Source: CAZYTO01 sp964650405 (GTDB lineage: Bacteria; Acidobacteriota; Thermoanaerobaculia; Gp7-AA8). From it: a stretch of DNA of 8,482 bases. The stretch's first letter is position 1. Each line of letters begins with the position of its first letter. The position numbers were made by a program, and so were the translations under genes. Location: assembly GCA_964650405.1 (NCBI GenBank), contig CAZYTO010000255.1, positions 1 through 8,482 on the forward strand, in the 5' to 3' direction. The notes below the pieces were generated by a model. It saw only the letters and a list, made by a program, of their open reading frames with translations, was not told the DNA's origin and made no database searches. Of this stretch, positions 6,076-8,482 are shown one piece after another.

Positions 6076-6081
6076 TACAAT
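6076..6081 (+). promoter_or_regulatory. TACAAT -10 box before GTG 6090
   Basis: TACAAT is separated from GTG 6090 by eight bases (TCTCGCTC), so transcription would start at or next to the start codon, implying a leaderless message. No good -35 is seen; the inverted repeat occupies that position. This box also supports the start at 6090 over upstream in-frame ATGs lying in the repeat. Confidence 0.45.
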
Positions 6082-6089
6082 TCTCGCTC

Positions 6090-6467
6090 GTGCCCTACTT
6101 CGACATTCCCCTCGATCTGCCGCATGCGGGGAGGATCGCCGATCGCATCCTCGATCTGCTGGAGCGGTCGTGCGAGGCGGACGGGTTGGAGGCGCCGGAG
6201 TTGATGGCCGCGGCGGAGCGGCTGTCGAACATGCTCTTCCGCTACGTCGAAGACTCCGACAATCCGCCGGAAGCGCTCCGCATCCGCGACGAGGCGGCCG
6301 TGCTCGGGCGGGCGCTCGTGGACGAGATGGAGCGCTCCGGTGTCACGGGCGACCGGCTCGGCCAGTACGTCCGCAACTTCTTCGAGTGCCTGGAACTGGG
6401 GAAGGAAGGCGCAGAGATCTCGTTACGGGCGGGGGAGCGGGCGGACTCGCTGCAGAGGCCAACATAG
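6090..6467 (+). CDS. Hypothetical helical protein, 125 residues
   Basis: The family was not recognised. The acidic product starts VPYFDIPLDLPHAG and then reads as amphipathic helices: about 14-31 (GRIADRILDLLERSCEAD), 34-54 (APELMAAAERLSNMLFRYVED), 60-84 (PEALRIRDEAAVLGRALVDEMERSG) and 86-106 (TGDRLGQYVRNFFECLELGKE). No signal peptide, membrane segment or zinc-binding motif is seen, so it is probably cytoplasmic. Third codon positions are mostly G or C. GTG 6090 is chosen because TACAAT ends eight bases before it and upstream in-frame sequence is the inverted repeat. It is divergent from the metallophosphoesterase and convergent with the small gene ending at 6528. Function unknown. Confidence 0.68.
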   Translation: MPYFDIPLDLPHAGRIADRILDLLERSCEADGLEAPELMAAAERLSNMLFRYVEDSDNPPEALRIRDEAAVLGRALVDEMERSGVTGDRLGQYVRNFFECLELGKEGAEISLRAGERADSLQRPT

Positions 6468-6513
6468 GGAAGGCTGCAAGGCTGCACGGTGGGAAGGCTG
6501 AAAGGCCTTGAGG
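6468..6513. repeat. GAAGGCTG repeats between convergent genes
   Basis: Starting on the base after the stop at 6467, this holds GGAAGGCTGCAAGGCTG, then GGGAAGGCTGAAAGGCCTTGAGG. It is the same family as 4675-4707 and 7154-7226. AAGGCTGAAAGGCCTT can form a short stem. The 60-base space between the convergent stops contains little else. Confidence 0.6.
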
Positions 6514-6527
6514 TTCCCGCTCGCCGT

Positions 6528-6848
6528 CTACACGCTCACCGCTTCGAATCGTCCCGAGTCGGTCCGGACGTATCCGGTGCTCACCACCTCGCGGCGGAGG
6601 AGTTGTTGCTTGAGGTAGGTGTGCAGGGCCACTTTCGCGCGGAGGTCGGCGAGCTCTTCGTGCGTGGCGGGCTCGCTCGTGGAGAAGACGCTGTGGCTGC
6701 TGATCTCTCCCTCCAGTCGCTGGACCTGCTGGCTTATCCATGTGGTCAGTTTCATGGCCGGCGTACTCTGCGGTGTTGCATCGGGCGGGAGTGTGAGCGG
6801 GCTCACGCGTTGTCGATTCGTGACATCTCGCTGACCGCCGGATCGCAT
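6528..6848 (-). CDS. Hypothetical small protein, 106 residues (75 from an internal start)
   Basis: The family was not recognised. From ATG 6848 the product is 106 residues. That start has a strong Shine-Dalgarno sequence, AAGGTGGAGG, with GGAGG five bases away. The first 31 residues are polar and Pro/Thr-rich (SPLTLPPDATPQSTPA) with weaker G/C third-position bias. From the internal ATG at 6755 the sequence becomes strongly helical with normal codon use (MKLTTWISQQVQRLEGEI, then HEELADLRAKVALHTYLKQQ) and ends LLRREVVSTGYVRTDSGRFEAVSV. The helical part could be a small coiled-coil or DNA/protein-binding domain; that is only a shape argument. The frame remains open further upstream to 7013, but that part overlaps the repeat at 6942. 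No signal peptide. Confidence 0.5.
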   Translation of the reverse strand: MRSGGQRDVTNRQRVSPLTLPPDATPQSTPAMKLTTWISQQVQRLEGEISSHSVFSTSEPATHEELADLRAKVALHTYLKQQLLRREVVSTGYVRTDSGRFEAVSV

Positions 6849-6853
6849 CGCGT

Positions 6854-6863
6854 CCTCCACCTT
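6854..6863 (-). promoter_or_regulatory. Strong Shine-Dalgarno sequence before ATG 6848
   Basis: On the minus strand AAGGTGGAGG is followed by ACGCG and then ATG 6848, an ideal five-base spacing. This is the best ribosome-binding site in the window and supports the longer start. TACAAG directly overlaps its upstream edge (6866-6861) and could be a weak -10 box. Confidence 0.5.
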
Positions 6864-6941
6864 GTAGTGAAGGTGTGTCGGATGGCGTTTCAGCTGCGCA
6901 AGGTGTCGGATCTCGAGCCTCAAGGTGCCGGACCCGGAGAA

Positions 6942-7044
6942 CCCCTCACCCCGGCCACTCCGCGCTGACGGCTCTGCAACTGACTCACGTCTGCGCGAGA
7001 TGGCGCGCTCCATGGCCGACCCTCCCCCGCGGGGAGAGGGTGTT
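6942..7044. repeat. Intergenic repeat element, copy 2 (CCCCTCACCCC ... GGGGAGAGGGTGTT)
   Basis: Same layout as 2183-2276: CCCCTCACCCCG, GCTGAC about 28 bases further in, a divergent middle, then the end palindrome at 7019-7041 (ACCCTCCCCC, GCG, GGGAGAGGGT, with one mismatch) and GTT. It is about nine bases longer than copy 1 and lies in the same orientation. Shared ends around a variable middle suggest a non-autonomous or REP-like element rather than simple low complexity. Confidence 0.65.
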
Positions 7045-7153
7045 GCTCGCGCTGCGCGCCGGTACTCCTCGATGTCGCCGCTCCGCGGTTGATGGCCTTG
7101 CGTTGTGAGGTCCCAGCGGCTTTGCGCCTAGAGTCCGATTGGACGATGAATAC

Positions 7154-7226
7154 GAAAGGCTGGAAGGCTGGAGGGGAAGCCCGTGTTGCCTCTGGCCCTT
7201 TCAGCCTTTCGACCTTCCAGCCTTCC
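7154..7226. repeat. Inverted GAAAGGCTGGAAGG repeat downstream of typA
   Basis: GAAAGGCTGGAAGG (7154-7167) and CCTTCCAGCCTTCC (7213-7226) are complementary over 14 bp with one mismatch. Further GGCTGG and CAGCCTTTC units lie between them. It begins 59 bases beyond the typA stop on the minus strand, so its hairpin could end the typA transcript, although no T run is present. Confidence 0.6.
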
Positions 7227-7285
7227 GTCACAGCGGATCACCCGACTTTAGGGGCAAGGCCGGTCCCGACCGCTGACCGCCCGAG

Positions 7286-8482
7286 CTACGCCTCGACTTC
7301 CGTCGCCTTCTTGGCCTTCTTGTTGGCGACTTCGCGGGTGGAGTGGTCGAGGATCTTCTTGCGGATGCGGATGGACTCGGGCGTCACTTCGACCAGTTCG
7401 TCGTCGTCGATCCACTCGAGGCATTGCTCGAGGGTCATCTCCCGGGCCGGGGTGAGCTGGACGGCGAAGTCGCTGCCGGAGGCGCGCATGTTGGTGAGGT
7501 GCTTCTTGCGGCACACCTGCACCACCATGTCGGCTTCGCGCGAGTTCTCTCCGACGACCATGCCGCCGTAGACCTTGAGGCCGGGCTTGACGAAGAGGAC
7601 GGCGCGCTCCTGCAGCGGCTCGATGGCGTAAGCGGTCGTGTCGCCGCCTTCCTTCGAGACGAGGGCTCCGCGTCCACGGCTGGCGATCTCGCCGCGGTAG
7701 GGGCCGTACTGCAGGAAGGTGTGGTACAGCAGGCCGGTGCCGCGCGTCTCGGTGAGGAACTCGGTACGGATGCCGAAGAGGCCGCGGGTGGGGATCTTGA
7801 ACTCGATGCGCACGCGGCCGCTGCCGGGGTTGACCATGTCGGTCATCTCGCCGCGGCGCTGCTGAAGCTTTTCCATGATGGGGCCGACGTGTGCTTCGTC
7901 GATGTCCACGACGAGCGCTTCATACGGCTCCATCAGCTTGCCGTCGATCTCCTTGAGGATGACCTGCGGGCGGGAGAGGGCGAACTCGAATCCTTCGCGG
8001 CGCATGTTCTCGGCGAGGATGGAGAGGTGCAGCTCGCCGCGTCCGCTCACTTCGAAGCGGTCGGCCAGGTCGGTCTCGCGCACGCGCAGAGCGACGTCCT
8101 TGCGCAGCTCGCGATCCAGGCGCTCCCGGATGTTGCGGCTGGTGACGTACTTCCCTTCCGTGCCGGCAAACGGCGAATCGTTGACGAGCCAGAACATGGA
8201 CACGGTGGGCTCGTCGATGGCGATGGGCTCCAGGCGCTCCGGGGCGTTCAGGTCGGCGAAGGTCTCGCCGATCTCGACGTCGGCGAAGCCGGCCACGGCC
8301 ACGATCTCTCCCGCCGACGCCTCGGCCACGTCTTCTTTCTTCAGTCCTTCGAACGCGGTGAGGCGGGAGACGCGCCCCTTCTTCTGCGTACCGTCACGGA
8401 GGATGAGGACGACGTCCTCGCCCTGCCGCACCTTGCCGCGCTGGATGCGGCCGATGCCGAGGCGGCCGACGTAGTCGTTGTA
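7286..8482 (-). CDS. typA: Ribosome-binding GTPase TypA/BipA, C-terminal part
   Basis: The last 398 residues of a protein that is usually about 600 residues long; the start and the GTP-binding domain lie beyond the right edge. TypA/BipA binds the 70S ribosome at the site used by EF-G and acts in ribosome assembly and stress or cold adaptation. Fragment residues 1-60 are the EF-Tu-like domain II (YNDYVGRLGIGRIQRGK, then VVLILRDG). Next comes the EF-G III-like domain with SGRGELHLSILAE at 146-158. The EF-G V-like and BipA-specific C-terminal domains follow, recognised from RVRIEFKIPTRGLFG, TEFLTETRGTGLLYHTF, GENSREADMVV, KKHLTNMRASGSD and LEWIDDDELVEVTPESIR. The tail is Lys-rich (NKKAKK) and ends EVEA. 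The visible part has no frameshift and looks intact. Its direct downstream neighbour is unrelated. Confidence 0.96.
   Translation of the reverse strand, partial: YNDYVGRLGIGRIQRGKVRQGEDVVLILRDGTQKKGRVSRLTAFEGLKKEDVAEASAGEIVAVAGFADVEIGETFADLNAPERLEPIAIDEPTVSMFWLVNDSPFAGTEGKYVTSRNIRERLDRELRKDVALRVRETDLADRFEVSGRGELHLSILAENMRREGFEFALSRPQVILKEIDGKLMEPYEALVVDIDEAHVGPIMEKLQQRRGEMTDMVNPGSGRVRIEFKIPTRGLFGIRTEFLTETRGTGLLYHTFLQYGPYRGEIASRGRGALVSKEGGDTTAYAIEPLQERAVLFVKPGLKVYGGMVVGENSREADMVVQVCRKKHLTNMRASGSDFAVQLTPAREMTLEQCLEWIDDDELVEVTPESIRIRKKILDHSTREVANKKAKKATEVEA

Larger units (their letters stand above)
6849..7285. other. 437-base region without a convincing gene
   Basis: Between the small gene's ATG (6848) and the typA stop (7286). 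It holds the ribosome-binding site at 6854-6863, repeat element copy 2 (6942-7044) and the GAAGGCTG inverted repeat (7154-7226). The stretch 7045-7153 shows no recognisable gene, RNA or site. Frames crossing this region are made of repeat sequence and look non-coding. Confidence 0.55.

Noticed and set aside
7045..7153. Possible tRNA or small RNA gene
   Set aside because: No cloverleaf, anticodon arm or TTCGA-type T loop could be found, and no promoter-terminator pair brackets the region.

Overview
The window is a high-GC bacterial chromosomal segment with strong G/C bias at third codon positions. It has ordinary cellular genes rather than phage, plasmid or transposon functions. Its gene content (secreted beta-propeller protein, GT-C glycosyltransferase, SIRT4-like sirtuin, TypA/BipA) and its intergenic spaces packed with palindromic repeats would fit an environmental Acidobacteriota-type genome. 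That assignment is inference only; no rRNA or other taxonomic marker is present.

Layout: (1) 1-602, minus strand, an exported, probably outer-membrane barrel protein whose 3' end lies beyond the left edge, ending here in two copies of a Pro/Ala-rich decapeptide repeat. (2) 676-2115, plus strand, divergent from it, a secreted beta-propeller (BNR/sialidase-fold) protein. (3) 2331-3185, plus strand, a class II (SIRT4-like) sirtuin with all catalytic and zinc residues. (4) 3308-4648, minus strand, convergent to the sirtuin, a polytopic GT-C glycosyltransferase. (5) 4860-5993, minus strand, a membrane-anchored YkuE/YaeI-type metallophosphoesterase. (6) 6090-6467, plus strand, divergent, a 125-residue helical protein of unknown function. 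(7) 6528-6848, minus strand, a small hypothetical protein. (8) 7286-8482, minus strand, the C-terminal two thirds of translation GTPase TypA/BipA, running off the right edge.

No multi-gene operon or pathway is evident. Nearly every gene has its own spacer, and these spacers are the most unusual part of the window. They hold at least five kinds of structured element: a two-copy element ending in an ACCCTCTCCC/GGGAGAGGGT palindrome; a GGTCCCTGGTACCCGG-type array between the convergent sirtuin and glycosyltransferase genes; an inverted repeat with perfect 15-bp outer arms; three loci of GAAGGCTG/GAAAGGCTG repeats; and a perfect 22-bp inverted repeat that stops one base short of a TACAAT box. TACAAT stands 5 and 8 bases before two GTG starts, suggesting leaderless transcripts, and 24 bases before a third GTG that has its own Shine-Dalgarno sequence. 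I found no convincing defence system, CRISPR array, insertion sequence or RNA gene.
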